NCBI RefSeq assembly: GCF_015712165.1
Contig: NZ_JADPZX010000001.1
Span: 310,001 to 374,000, forward strand
Direction of reading: 5' to 3'
Length of the DNA stretch: 64,000 nucleotides
Source: Streptomyces spinoverrucosus
GTDB lineage: Bacteria; Actinomycetota; Actinomycetes; Streptomycetales; Streptomycetaceae
The position numbers and the translations under genes were made by a program. This document shows, in pieces, positions 35,156 through 43,624 of this stretch (the first letter of the stretch is position 1; every line of letters starts with the position of its first letter). The notes under the pieces were generated by a model. It did not search any database. It saw only the letters and a program-made list of their open reading frames with translations, and was not told where the DNA came from.

Positions 35156-36735
35156 TGAACGAGCAGCCGCCCGGCACCCGCAACGCCACGGCCGGTTGGA
35201 GCACCCGCCGCTGGCTGCGGGTGAGCGTCGCCGTCACGCTGACCGTCCTGGCCGTGCTGGGCTCGCTGGGAACGTGGGCGATGACCCGGACCACCCAGTT
35301 GACCGAGCAGATCGTGGACCGGCGGCTGCCCGCGCTGACGTACGCGGTACGGCTGGAGACCGCGCTGGTCAACCAGGAGACCGGCGTCCGCGGTTACGGC
35401 CTGTCCGGACAGCGGGACTTCCTCCAGCCGTATGCGCAGGGGGTGTCCGAGGAGAAGGACACGCTGCGGCGGCTGGGGACGCTCCTGGCGGACGATCCGC
35501 GCGCCCGTGACGATCTGGCGACCGTTCGGCGGCTGTCGGGCCGCTGGCAGGAGCGCGTCGCCCTGCCCATCGCCAACGCCGACCCGGACCGCGCCGTGTC
35601 GCTGGCCGCGTCCCGGACCGAGGCGGGCAAGGCCGGCTTCGACGCCCTGCGCCGGGCGCTGACCACGCAGCAGACGCATCTGGAGCAGGAACGGGCCGCC
35701 GCGTCCCGTGAGTTGCGGCGGGCCACGAGTCTGCGCAACTGGACGTTCACGGTGATCGCGCTGGTCATCGCGCTGGTCGCCGTGCTGGTCTTCGAGGCGC
35801 TGCGGCGCGGCATAACCACTCCGCTGAGCCGGCTCGGACACACGGCGCGGGAAGTGGCCAAGGGCCGTTTCGACCAGCCCATCGCCATCACCGGCCCCGC
35901 CGATCTGCGGCAGTTGGGCTCCGACGTGGAATCGATGCGCGGGCGCCTGCTGGAGGAACTCGAATTCAGCGAGCAGTCGCGCCGACTGCTCGATGAGCAG
36001 GCCGCCGATCTGCAACGCTCCAACACCGAGCTGGAGCAGTTCGCGTACGTCGCCTCGCACGACCTCCAGGAGCCGCTGCGGAAGGTCTCCAGTTTCACCC
36101 AGTTGCTGCAGCGGCGGTACGGCGGTCAACTCGACGAGCGGGCCGACCAGTACATCGCGTTCGCGGTCGACGGGGCCAACCGTATGCAGGTGCTGATCAA
36201 CGACCTGCTGGCGTTCTCCCGGGTCGGGCGGGTACTCAACGACCACGAGGAGGTCGACCTGGAGGACGTCGTCGGCCGCACGCTGGACAACCTCAGTGTG
36301 GCGATCGAGGAGAGCGGTGCGGAGATCGGGCACGATCCGCTGCCCAAGGTCGTCGGCGACGCGACCCAACTGGGCATGCTCTGGCAGAACCTGCTGTCGA
36401 ACTCCCTCAAGTTCCGCCGGCCCGACCGGTCCCCGGACATCCGGATCAGCGTCGCCACCACCGACGACGGCCTCTGGGAGTTCGCCGTGACGGACAACGG
36501 CATCGGCATCGCCCCCGAGTTCCAGGAGAAGGTCTTCGTCCTCTTCCAGCGGCTGCACACCCGGGACGCGTATCCCGGCACCGGAATCGGGCTGGCCATG
36601 TGCAAGAAGGTCGTGGAGTTCCACGGCGGAACGATCTGGATCGACCCCGAGCACACGGGCGGTACCCGTGTCGTGTTCACCCTTCCCGTTGAGCATTCCG
36701 CCGCGGCGGACGGCGCGCGAGAGGCACATACGTGA
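35155..36735 (+). CDS. CHASE3-HAMP sensor histidine kinase
   Basis: A 526-residue membrane kinase: helix 1 (about 20-43), an extracytoplasmic all-helical CHASE3 sensor (about 46-190, with [20 protein letters not shown]), helix 2 (195-216), HAMP, a coiled linker, HisKA with phosphoacceptor His302 ([14 protein letters not shown]) and HATPase ([31 protein letters not shown]). The SHDLQEPL form is typical of phytochrome-like kinases that phosphorylate stand-alone receivers. ATG 35155 or GTG 35152, both overlapping the 41-codon ORF. Its end overlaps the receiver-phosphatase gene (GTGA). Confidence 0.93.
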   Translation: MNEQPPGTRNATAGWSTRRWLRVSVAVTLTVLAVLGSLGTWAMTRTTQLTEQIVDRRLPALTYAVRLETALVNQETGVRGYGLSGQRDFLQPYAQGVSEEKDTLRRLGTLLADDPRARDDLATVRRLSGRWQERVALPIANADPDRAVSLAASRTEAGKAGFDALRRALTTQQTHLEQERAAASRELRRATSLRNWTFTVIALVIALVAVLVFEALRRGITTPLSRLGHTAREVAKGRFDQPIAITGPADLRQLGSDVESMRGRLLEELEFSEQSRRLLDEQAADLQRSNTELEQFAYVASHDLQEPLRKVSSFTQLLQRRYGGQLDERADQYIAFAVDGANRMQVLINDLLAFSRVGRVLNDHEEVDLEDVVGRTLDNLSVAIEESGAEIGHDPLPKVVGDATQLGMLWQNLLSNSLKFRRPDRSPDIRISVATTDDGLWEFAVTDNGIGIAPEFQEKVFVLFQRLHTRDAYPGTGIGLAMCKKVVEFHGGTIWIDPEHTGGTRVVFTLPVEHSAAADGAREAHT

Positions 36736-38009
36736 CAGAGTCAGCCGTCGAGCAGGAGACGCCCTACCGCATCGTGCTGGTCGAGGACGACGACGGCGAT
36801 GCCCTGCTGGTCGAGGAACTGCTGTACGACACGGCACTCCCGCACACCCTCGTGCGGTGCCGGACTCTCGCCGAGGCGCGAGGCCGGCTCATGGCAGGTC
36901 ACTTCGACTGTGTGCTGCTGGACCTGCACCTGCCCGACGCCCTCGGCCTCGGCACGGTCGAGGCGATCCAGCGGACGGACACGCCCGCGGCGGTCATCGT
37001 GCTCACCGGCCTGGCCGAGTCGCACGCGGGAGTGGACGCGCTGGCGGCCGGCGCCCAGGACTACCTCGTCAAGGGAAAGGTCGACCCGGACCTTCTGCAG
37101 CGGGCCGTCCGGTACGCCGTCCAGCGCAAGCAGGCCGAGCGGGCCAGCGCCGACCTGCAGGTCGGTCGGCTGCGCGCCCAGGAGAACGCCCGGCTGGAGC
37201 GCGGCCTGCTGCCCACACCGATCCTGTCCACGGCCTCCGTCACCGCCACCAGCCGCTATCTCCCCGGGCGGGAACAGGCACTGCTCGGCGGCGACTTCCT
37301 GGACGTCGTACAGACCGACGACGGGCAGATCCACGCGATCATCGGCGACGTCAGCGGGCACGGACCGGACGCCGCCGCCCTCGGCGTCTGTCTGCGGATC
37401 GCCTGGCGGGCGCTGACGCTGGGCGGCCACCGCGACCGCCGGCTGCTGCACCTGCTGGAGCAGATCCACACGGCGGAGCGCACGGGCAGCGACCTCTTCA
37501 CCACCTGCACGCTCATCACCCTCGACCCGGCGGCGGCCACGGTCACCCTGCACCTGGTGGGCCACCACGAGCCGCTGCTCGTCGGTCCCGCCGGCGCCGA
37601 GGTCGTGGCCGCCCCGCACGGCATCGCCCTCGGCATCGTCCCCGGCCTCGGGCAGTGGCCGTCGACGACCGTGCCGCTGCCGCCGGACGGCGCGTTGATC
37701 GCGTACACCGACGGCCTGATCGAGGGCTACGAGGGCGACGCCGGCGCGCGGCTCGGTGTCGAAGGGCTGCTGCGCATCCTCGACGAGTCCCGGGAGTCGG
37801 ATCCCGGCAAGCATCTCGACCAGCTGATCGGCCGGGTCCGCGGCCTCAACGCCGAGCGCCACACGGACGACCTGGCCATCCTGCGCCTCGACTGGACAGC
37901 ACTGCGAAGCTCCGGGACGGGCGGGGCCGGGGCCGGGCAGCGCACGGTGCCGGCGCAGCCGGACGGTGGGGTGGGGAGACAGCCGAACGGTCGGGTGGGG
38001 AGACACTGA
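36732..38009 (+). CDS. Receiver-domain PP2C/SpoIIE phosphatase
   Basis: A 425-residue RsbU-like protein: an N-terminal receiver (LVEDDDGDA, Asp64 in LLDLHLPDA, Lys in DYLVKGKVD), a coiled linker, and a SpoIIE-type PP2C domain with metal-binding GGDFLDVV and GDVSGHGPDAAAL and the conserved AYTDGLIEGYEG. It should dephosphorylate an anti-sigma-factor antagonist when its receiver is phosphorylated. The start GTG 36732 overlaps the kinase stop, so the kinase is the probable phosphodonor. The last 35 residues are Gly-rich and repetitive, unlike the conserved domain. Confidence 0.93.
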   Translation: MTESAVEQETPYRIVLVEDDDGDALLVEELLYDTALPHTLVRCRTLAEARGRLMAGHFDCVLLDLHLPDALGLGTVEAIQRTDTPAAVIVLTGLAESHAGVDALAAGAQDYLVKGKVDPDLLQRAVRYAVQRKQAERASADLQVGRLRAQENARLERGLLPTPILSTASVTATSRYLPGREQALLGGDFLDVVQTDDGQIHAIIGDVSGHGPDAAALGVCLRIAWRALTLGGHRDRRLLHLLEQIHTAERTGSDLFTTCTLITLDPAAATVTLHLVGHHEPLLVGPAGAEVVAAPHGIALGIVPGLGQWPSTTVPLPPDGALIAYTDGLIEGYEGDAGARLGVEGLLRILDESRESDPGKHLDQLIGRVRGLNAERHTDDLAILRLDWTALRSSGTGGAGAGQRTVPAQPDGGVGRQPNGRVGRH

Positions 38010-38350
38010 CGCTCCGGCGCCTACGGACCTGCGACGGCCGACGGGCGGGATGCGCCGGTCGGCGCTGGATGCCGTCGCGAGGTAGGGATCGGTGGGGTGG
38101 CATGTCAGGAAGACGGCAGGTCGGCCCGGGGGCAGCACCCGGCGGGGCGGTCCGGTGCGGTGGGGCGTGATCGGCTGCGGCGCACGTGGGGCGCTGTCCG
38201 GCGGTAGGCTGCGGGCAGGGCAGCCGAGCCGGTGCTCGGTCGGCGCCGCGGCCGGGACGGGCGGTGGCCGGGTCCGGCGGGCGGGTCCCGGCGGTCGGCC
38301 TTCGGGCTCCTTCCGACGCGAAGGTACGACGAGCTGGACGGTGGACACGG
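38010..38350. other. 341-base gap without a supported gene
   Basis: The segment is very GC-rich and holds only overlapping out-of-phase frames. TAGGCT near 38204 could be a -10 hexamer for the downstream GAF-ANTAR gene. No convincing hairpin terminator or operator was found. Confidence 0.5.
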
Positions 38351-39043
38351 ATGGACTGGCGCGCGTTCGCCGAACAGATGGCCGAATTCTCCCGGCATCT
38401 GCTGGCACAGGGTTCCACGCAGGAGACGCTCGACGCGATCGCCGAGCGGGGCGTCGGGCTGCTCGACGGATGCGACGCGGCCGGTGTCCTGGCCCTGCGC
38501 AAGGGCCGCGCGGTGACGCTGGCCGCGTACGGAGACATCGTCGAGGAGTCCGACCGGTTGCAGGGCGAGCTCGGCGAGGGGCCGTGCTTCGACGCCGCCC
38601 GCCGCACCAACGGTGAGCGGCTGTTCCGGATCACCGACATGACCAAGCCGCAGCCCGACTGGCCGCGCTTCGCCCCCGCCGCCCGCGACCTGGGCGTGGG
38701 CAGCATGATGGGCTTCCTGCTCTACACCCGGGACGACGACTTCGGCGCGCTGAACTTCTACTCCCGCCGCCCCGGCGCCTTCACCCCCGAGACGGAAACG
38801 GCCGGCTGGCTGCTCGCCTCGCACGCCGCCATCGCCCTGGCCAGCGCCCGCACGGTCGACCAGCTCGAACACGCCCTGGACACCCGGCACGCCATCGGCG
38901 AGGCCATGGGCATCCTGCGCGAGCGGCACCACCTGAGCGAGGACGAGGCCTTCGACGTACTCCGGCGCATCTCCCAGACGCACAACGTCAAGCTCCGCGA
39001 CGTCGCTCAGTCCATTCGCACCAGGGCCGTCCAGGAGCCCTGA
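38351..39043 (+). CDS. GAF-ANTAR domain regulator
   Basis: A 230-residue soluble protein with a GAF sensor domain (about 10-165; ELGEGPCFDAARRTN, GFLLYTRDDDFGALNFYS) and a C-terminal ANTAR domain (about 172-226; IGEAMGILRERHHLSEDEAF, DVLRRISQTHNVKLRDVAQS). ANTAR domains bind paired hairpins in mRNA and prevent termination, so this is a transcription antiterminator responding to a small ligand or signal. ATG 38351 was chosen at the start of conserved sequence; no strong ribosome site. Proteins of this type are common in Streptomyces. Confidence 0.9.
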   Translation: MDWRAFAEQMAEFSRHLLAQGSTQETLDAIAERGVGLLDGCDAAGVLALRKGRAVTLAAYGDIVEESDRLQGELGEGPCFDAARRTNGERLFRITDMTKPQPDWPRFAPAARDLGVGSMMGFLLYTRDDDFGALNFYSRRPGAFTPETETAGWLLASHAAIALASARTVDQLEHALDTRHAIGEAMGILRERHHLSEDEAFDVLRRISQTHNVKLRDVAQSIRTRAVQEP

Positions 39044-39256
39044 CCCCGGCTCGTCCGGAATGCCGGGCCGCGATGTTCGGCAAAGGCGATTCAGCCGCGC
39101 GCGAGCGGGGGTACCTGGAAGGCAGACGAAACCGGTGCCGCGGAATCGGCTTCGTCAGGTGTCGTGGTTCGGACCAGAGCCACGGCACCGCCGTGTTCGG
39201 CCACGACCCCGCAGCCGGGCACTCTTAGGACGGCGGTCACGGGTTACTCGGCGGCC

Positions 39257-40303
39257 ATGGCGAAGCTGCATCTCCCAGGGCATAAGGATCACCGCACCGG
39301 AGAGAGTCCGGCGCCCGAGGAGCCCGGGCCCGGGCCGGAGGTGGAACGGGCGGCGCCCGACACACCCACGAAGCTGCCGAGGCAGTCGTGGGGCGCGGTG
39401 CTGAAGGGCAGCCTGCGCGAGTTCAAGGACGACGAGCTCACCGACCGGGCGGCCGCACTGACGTACTACGCGGTGCTGTCGCTGTTCCCGGCGCTGCTGG
39501 TGCTGGTGTCGCTGTTGAGCATCACGGGGAGGTCGGTCACGGACCGGCTGCTGGACAACCTCCAGCAGTTGGCGCCCGGCGCCGCCCGCGACATCATCAC
39601 CCAGGCCGTGCGGCAGTTGCAGAACACCGCAGGCATCGGCTCGATCGTGGCCGTCGTCGGCCTCGTGCTGGCGGTGTGGTCGGCGTCGGGCTATGTGGCG
39701 GCCTTCATGCGCGCCTCGAACGCCGTATACGACATCCCCGAGGGCCGGCCGATTTGGAAGATCCTGCCGGTGCGCCTCGGGCTGACCGTCGTCCTGATGG
39801 TGCTGGCGGTGATCAGTGCGGTGATCGTGGTCTTCAGCGGCGGTCTGGCCCGCCGGGCCGGGGACGCCCTGGGCCTCGGCGACACCGCGCTGACGGTCTG
39901 GTCGATCGCCAAGTGGCCGGTGCTGGTCCTCCTGGTCACGGTCATGATCGCGATCCTGTACTGGGCCAGCCCGAACGCCAAGGTCAGGGGGTGGCGCTGG
40001 ATCACCCCGGGCAGCTTCCTGGCGCTGCTGGTCTGGATGATCGCCTCCGGGGGCTTCGCCTTCTACGTCGCCAACTTCGGCTCGTACAACAAGACGTACG
40101 GCACCATGGCCGGTGTCATCGTCTTCCTCATCTGGCTGTGGGTGACCAATCTGGCCATCCTGCTCGGCCTGGAGTTCGACGCCGAAACCGCACGTCAACG
40201 AGCCATCGCCGGCGGCCACCCCCCGGAGGCCGAGCCGTACACCGAGCCGCGCGACACCCGCGCCTGGGACGAGCAGGACCGGCGGAGGATGGACAGCACA
40301 TAG
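39257..40303 (+). CDS. YihY/BrkB-family inner-membrane protein
   Basis: A 348-residue integral membrane protein of the YihY (formerly RNase BN) family with about six helices, the signature DRAAALTYYAVLSLFPALLV, and YVANFGSYNKTYGTMAGVIV towards the end. The N-terminal 50 residues are charged and Pro-rich. It probably acts in envelope transport or lipid movement; the family's role is unsettled and the old nuclease label is not supported. ATG 39257. Ends at a strong hairpin shared with tctA. Confidence 0.9.
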   Translation: MAKLHLPGHKDHRTGESPAPEEPGPGPEVERAAPDTPTKLPRQSWGAVLKGSLREFKDDELTDRAAALTYYAVLSLFPALLVLVSLLSITGRSVTDRLLDNLQQLAPGAARDIITQAVRQLQNTAGIGSIVAVVGLVLAVWSASGYVAAFMRASNAVYDIPEGRPIWKILPVRLGLTVVLMVLAVISAVIVVFSGGLARRAGDALGLGDTALTVWSIAKWPVLVLLVTVMIAILYWASPNAKVRGWRWITPGSFLALLVWMIASGGFAFYVANFGSYNKTYGTMAGVIVFLIWLWVTNLAILLGLEFDAETARQRAIAGGHPPEAEPYTEPRDTRAWDEQDRRRMDST

Positions 40304-40315
40304 TGAGCGCCGCTT

Positions 40316-40354
40316 CCAGGGGCCGGGCCGTGATGACGGCGGCCCGGCCCCTGG
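40316..40354. terminator. Bidirectional hairpin terminator
   Basis: A perfect 14-bp stem CCAGGGGCCGGGCC/GGCCCGGCCCCTGG with an 11-base loop lies between the convergent yihY-type and tctA genes. Confidence 0.88.
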
Positions 40355-40362
40355 ACGTTCGG

Positions 40363-41862
40363 CTACGACGACACCGCGCCGCGGTCCCGGCGTACGAGCC
40401 GCTTCAGCAGCGGCCACGCCAGCAGTACGACGACCACCGCGTACACGGTCACCGCGAACGGCGTGTTGACCAGCCCGGTGACGCTGCCGTCGCTGATCTG
40501 CAGGGCGCGGCGGAGCTGCTGCTCGGCGTTGGGGCCGAGGATGACGCCGATGACGGCGGGCAGCACCGGCAGCCCGTAGCGGCGCATGCCGAACCCGATC
40601 AGGCCGATGATCAGCAGGATCACCAGGTCGACGACCTCGCCGCCGACCGCGTACGCCCCGACCGCCGCGAAGAACAGGATCCCCGCGTACAGGTACGGCC
40701 GCGGAATGCGCAGCAGCTTCGCCCACAGCGGCGCGAGCGGCAGGTTGAGGGCGAGCAGCAGCACCATGCCGACGAACAGCGAGGCGATCAGGCCCCACAC
40801 CAGCTCGGGCTCGCGTTCGAAGAGCAGCGGGCCGGGCTGGATGCCGTACTGCTGGAAGGCGGCCAGCATGACCGCGGCGACCGCCGTGGTCGGCAGGCCC
40901 AGCGTCAGCATCGACACCAGGGTGCCCGCCGCCGAGGCCGAAGCCGCGGACTCGGGTCCGGCGACGCCCTCGATGGCGCCCTTGCCCCACTCGTCCTTGT
41001 GCTTCGACAGACGCTTTTCGGTGACGTAGGAGAGGAAGGTGGGGATCTCGGCGCCGCCCGCGGGGATCGCGCCGAAGGGGAAGCCGATGAACGGGCCGCG
41101 CAGCCAGGACTTCCAGGTGCGCCGCACATCGCCGCGGCCGAGCCACGGGCGGCCCACCGGGATCGGCTCGCCGGCCCGGCGCCGCAGATGGGCGGCGACC
41201 CACAGGGCCTCGCCGATCGCGAACAGGCCGACCGCGACGATCACGACGTCGATGCCGTCGGCGAGCTGGAGCGAGCCGAAGGTGAGTCTCTGCTGGCCGG
41301 TCATCTGGTCCAGGCCGACCAGGCCCAGCGTCAGCCCGATGAGCAGGGACGCGAGGCCCCGGATGCGGGAGGAGCCGAGGACGGACGTCACCGCGATGAA
41401 GGCGAGCACCATGATGGCGAAGTAGTCGGGCGCGCCGATGTCGACGGCGAGCCGGGCGACCGTCGGGGCGAGCGCGACCAGCAGGATCGTGCCGACCATG
41501 CCGCCGGCGAAGTGGCCGACGGCGGCGGCCGCCAGCGCCTGTGCGCCGCGCCCCGACTTGGCCATCGGGTTGCCTTCCATCGCGGCGACCACGGCGGCGC
41601 TCTCGCCGGGCGTGTTGAGCAGGATCGAGGTCGTCGAACCGCCGAACATGGCGCCGTAGTAGATGCCCGCGAACATGATGAACGCGCCGATGGGGTCGAG
41701 TCCGTACGTTACCGGCAGCAGCAGCGCGACGGCCATGGCCGGGCCGATGCCGGGCAGGACGCCGATCGCGGTGCCGAGCAGCACACCGAGGGCGGCCCAG
41801 AGCAGGTTGATCGGGGTCAGCGCCGTGCCGAAGCCGTCCAGCAGGGAGTTGAGGGCGTTCAT
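40363..41862 (-). CDS. tctA: Tripartite tricarboxylate transporter, large membrane subunit TctA
   Basis: A 499-residue membrane protein with about a dozen helices and the family motifs [20 protein letters not shown] near the N-terminus, [20 protein letters not shown] and [20 protein letters not shown]. It forms the transport channel that takes up citrate or related tricarboxylates with TctB and the periplasmic-type binding protein TctC. ATG 41862 lies one base after the tctB stop. Order tctC-tctB-tctA, as is usual. Confidence 0.94.
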   Translation of the reverse strand: MNALNSLLDGFGTALTPINLLWAALGVLLGTAIGVLPGIGPAMAVALLLPVTYGLDPIGAFIMFAGIYYGAMFGGSTTSILLNTPGESAAVVAAMEGNPMAKSGRGAQALAAAAVGHFAGGMVGTILLVALAPTVARLAVDIGAPDYFAIMVLAFIAVTSVLGSSRIRGLASLLIGLTLGLVGLDQMTGQQRLTFGSLQLADGIDVVIVAVGLFAIGEALWVAAHLRRRAGEPIPVGRPWLGRGDVRRTWKSWLRGPFIGFPFGAIPAGGAEIPTFLSYVTEKRLSKHKDEWGKGAIEGVAGPESAASASAAGTLVSMLTLGLPTTAVAAVMLAAFQQYGIQPGPLLFEREPELVWGLIASLFVGMVLLLALNLPLAPLWAKLLRIPRPYLYAGILFFAAVGAYAVGGEVVDLVILLIIGLIGFGMRRYGLPVLPAVIGVILGPNAEQQLRRALQISDGSVTGLVNTPFAVTVYAVVVVLLAWPLLKRLVRRDRGAVSS

Positions 41863-41863
41863 C

Positions 41864-42403
41864 TCACAGCGCTCCCATCAGGGGGCCACCGGGCAGCGGC
41901 ACTCCGAGCAGGTTGTTGAAGACGGCGTAGGTGACGAGGGACAGCACGGCCGCGATGAGCGGGTCGCGGTCGAGGCGGCGGCTGCCGAGGGAGAAGGCCG
42001 CGCCCCAGAAGAGCAGGGCGCCCGCGACGGGGAAGCCGAGGGGTTCGATGAGGACGGCGGCGCCCAGGAACACACCGGCGAGCAGCAGGACCGTACGCCA
42101 GTCGGCGGGTTCGGACAGGTCGATGTCCTCGCCGGTCTCGGCCTGGCCACGGCCGCCGCGCAGGACGTCGACGGCGAGCAGGGCGGCGATGAGCAGCAGC
42201 CCGGCGCCCACGACGATCGGCACGGTCTTGGGGCCGACGGGGCCGCGCTGGGCGATGTCGACGTCCATGGTGAGCGCGTCGGTGAGGACGAGCACGCCGA
42301 GGGCCAGCAGCAGGACGCTGACGCCGAGTTCGGAGTGGTCGCGCAGCCAGGAACGGCGGGGCGAGGCGGGCGCCGGGGGGACGTCGGTGGTCTGAGTGGT
42401 CAC
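41864..42403 (-). CDS. tctB: Tripartite tricarboxylate transporter, small membrane subunit TctB
   Basis: A 179-residue four-helix membrane protein ([80 protein letters not shown]), the expected size and topology for TctB. The GTG at 42403 overlaps the tctC stop by four bases. The 532-codon frame running further right is a shadow of tctC. Confidence 0.9.
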   Translation of the reverse strand: MTTQTTDVPPAPASPRRSWLRDHSELGVSVLLLALGVLVLTDALTMDVDIAQRGPVGPKTVPIVVGAGLLLIAALLAVDVLRGGRGQAETGEDIDLSEPADWRTVLLLAGVFLGAAVLIEPLGFPVAGALLFWGAAFSLGSRRLDRDPLIAAVLSLVTYAVFNNLLGVPLPGGPLMGAL

Positions 42404-43383
42404 AGTCCCAGCTCCTTCAGTACCGAGACCACACGCTGGTCCTGGGCGTCCAGGAAGTCCCCGAACTTCTCGCCGGACAGGAAGGCGTCGTCCCAGCCGT
42501 TCTGCTTCAGGGACGCCTGCCACTCGGGTGAGTCGTGGAGTTCCTCGATGAGGCGGACGAGTTTGTCGCGCTCGGCGTCGGTCAGGCCGGGCGGGGCGAC
42601 GATGCCGCGCCAGTTGGTGAAGTTCACGTCGTAGCCGGCCTCCTGGAGGGTGGGCGCGTCCAGGCCGTCGACCCGTTCGGGGCCGGTGACCGCGAGGAGG
42701 CGCAGCTCGCCCGCCTTGATCTGGTCGAGGTACTCGCCGACGCCGGAGACGCCGAAGGCGACCTTGTTGCCGAGGATGGAGGCGAGGAGTTCGCCGCCGC
42801 CGTCGAACGGGATGTAGTTGACCTGCTTCGGAGAGATCCCGGCGGCCCGCGCCATCAGCATCGGCGCGAGGTGGTCGGGGCCGCCGGGTGAGGAGCCGCC
42901 GCCGACCGGGAGTTTGCCGGGGTCGGCCTTCCAGGCGGCGACGAGGTCGTCGATCGTCCGGTACGGCGAGTCCTTGGCGACCACCACGACGTCCTGTTCC
43001 TCGGTGAGGCGGGCGATCGGGGTGGTGTCGGAGAGGGTCTTGGGCGCGTCGTTGGAGCGGACGGCGCCGACGACGCCGAGCCCCATCGACATCGCGAGCT
43101 TGCCGTTGCCGTGCTCGCTGACCAGGCGGGTGAGGCCGACGGTGCCGCCGGCGCCTGGCAGGTTGAACACCTCGATGTTGGGGGTGAGTCCGGCGTCCTC
43201 CGCGTTCTTCGCGGCCGTACGGGCGGTGATGTCGTAACCGCCGCCGGGCGTGTTGGGGACCATGAAGCGCAGGCCGGGGATCTGGGTGCCGGTCTCGGAG
43301 CCGCTGCCGGTGGTCAGCAACGGCGGTCCGAGGAGGACGAGCACGGCGGCCCCGAACAGGGCGAGGGGGGTGCGCAGGCGCAC
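42400..43383 (-). CDS. tctC: Tricarboxylate-binding protein TctC
   Basis: A 327-residue extracytoplasmic binding protein of the Bug/TctC family. An uncleaved or cleaved N-terminal hydrophobic segment (LRTPLALFGAAVLVLLGPPL) is followed by LRFMVPNTPGGGYDITAR, the ligand-loop motif of the family, then FNLPGAGGTVGL and NYIPFDGGGELLASILGNKV. I chose GTG 43383, eight bases after AGGTGG; the open frame extends to 43635 but without conserved sequence. Divergent from a CitA-type kinase that probably senses the same substrate. Confidence 0.92.
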   Translation of the reverse strand: MRLRTPLALFGAAVLVLLGPPLLTTGSGSETGTQIPGLRFMVPNTPGGGYDITARTAAKNAEDAGLTPNIEVFNLPGAGGTVGLTRLVSEHGNGKLAMSMGLGVVGAVRSNDAPKTLSDTTPIARLTEEQDVVVVAKDSPYRTIDDLVAAWKADPGKLPVGGGSSPGGPDHLAPMLMARAAGISPKQVNYIPFDGGGELLASILGNKVAFGVSGVGEYLDQIKAGELRLLAVTGPERVDGLDAPTLQEAGYDVNFTNWRGIVAPPGLTDAERDKLVRLIEELHDSPEWQASLKQNGWDDAFLSGEKFGDFLDAQDQRVVSVLKELGL

Positions 43384-43624
43384 GAGTGCCACCACCTGTC
43401 GGTTGGTCGATGCGGTTGGGGAAAGCCCTGTGGGGGAGGGTGAGGTGGGCCACATGTTGCACCCGCGTAAACGAACTGTCCCGCTTGCGGAACCAACGAA
43501 GGTTTTGGTCTTTGTGTCAACGGCGGTTACCTCGCCGCCGGCCGATCTCTTTCCCTCGGCCCAGGTGGAGGCCATGATGGGTCGACCCCGCCCCTGAAGC
43601 CTCCCCTCGGAGATCGAGTACGTC

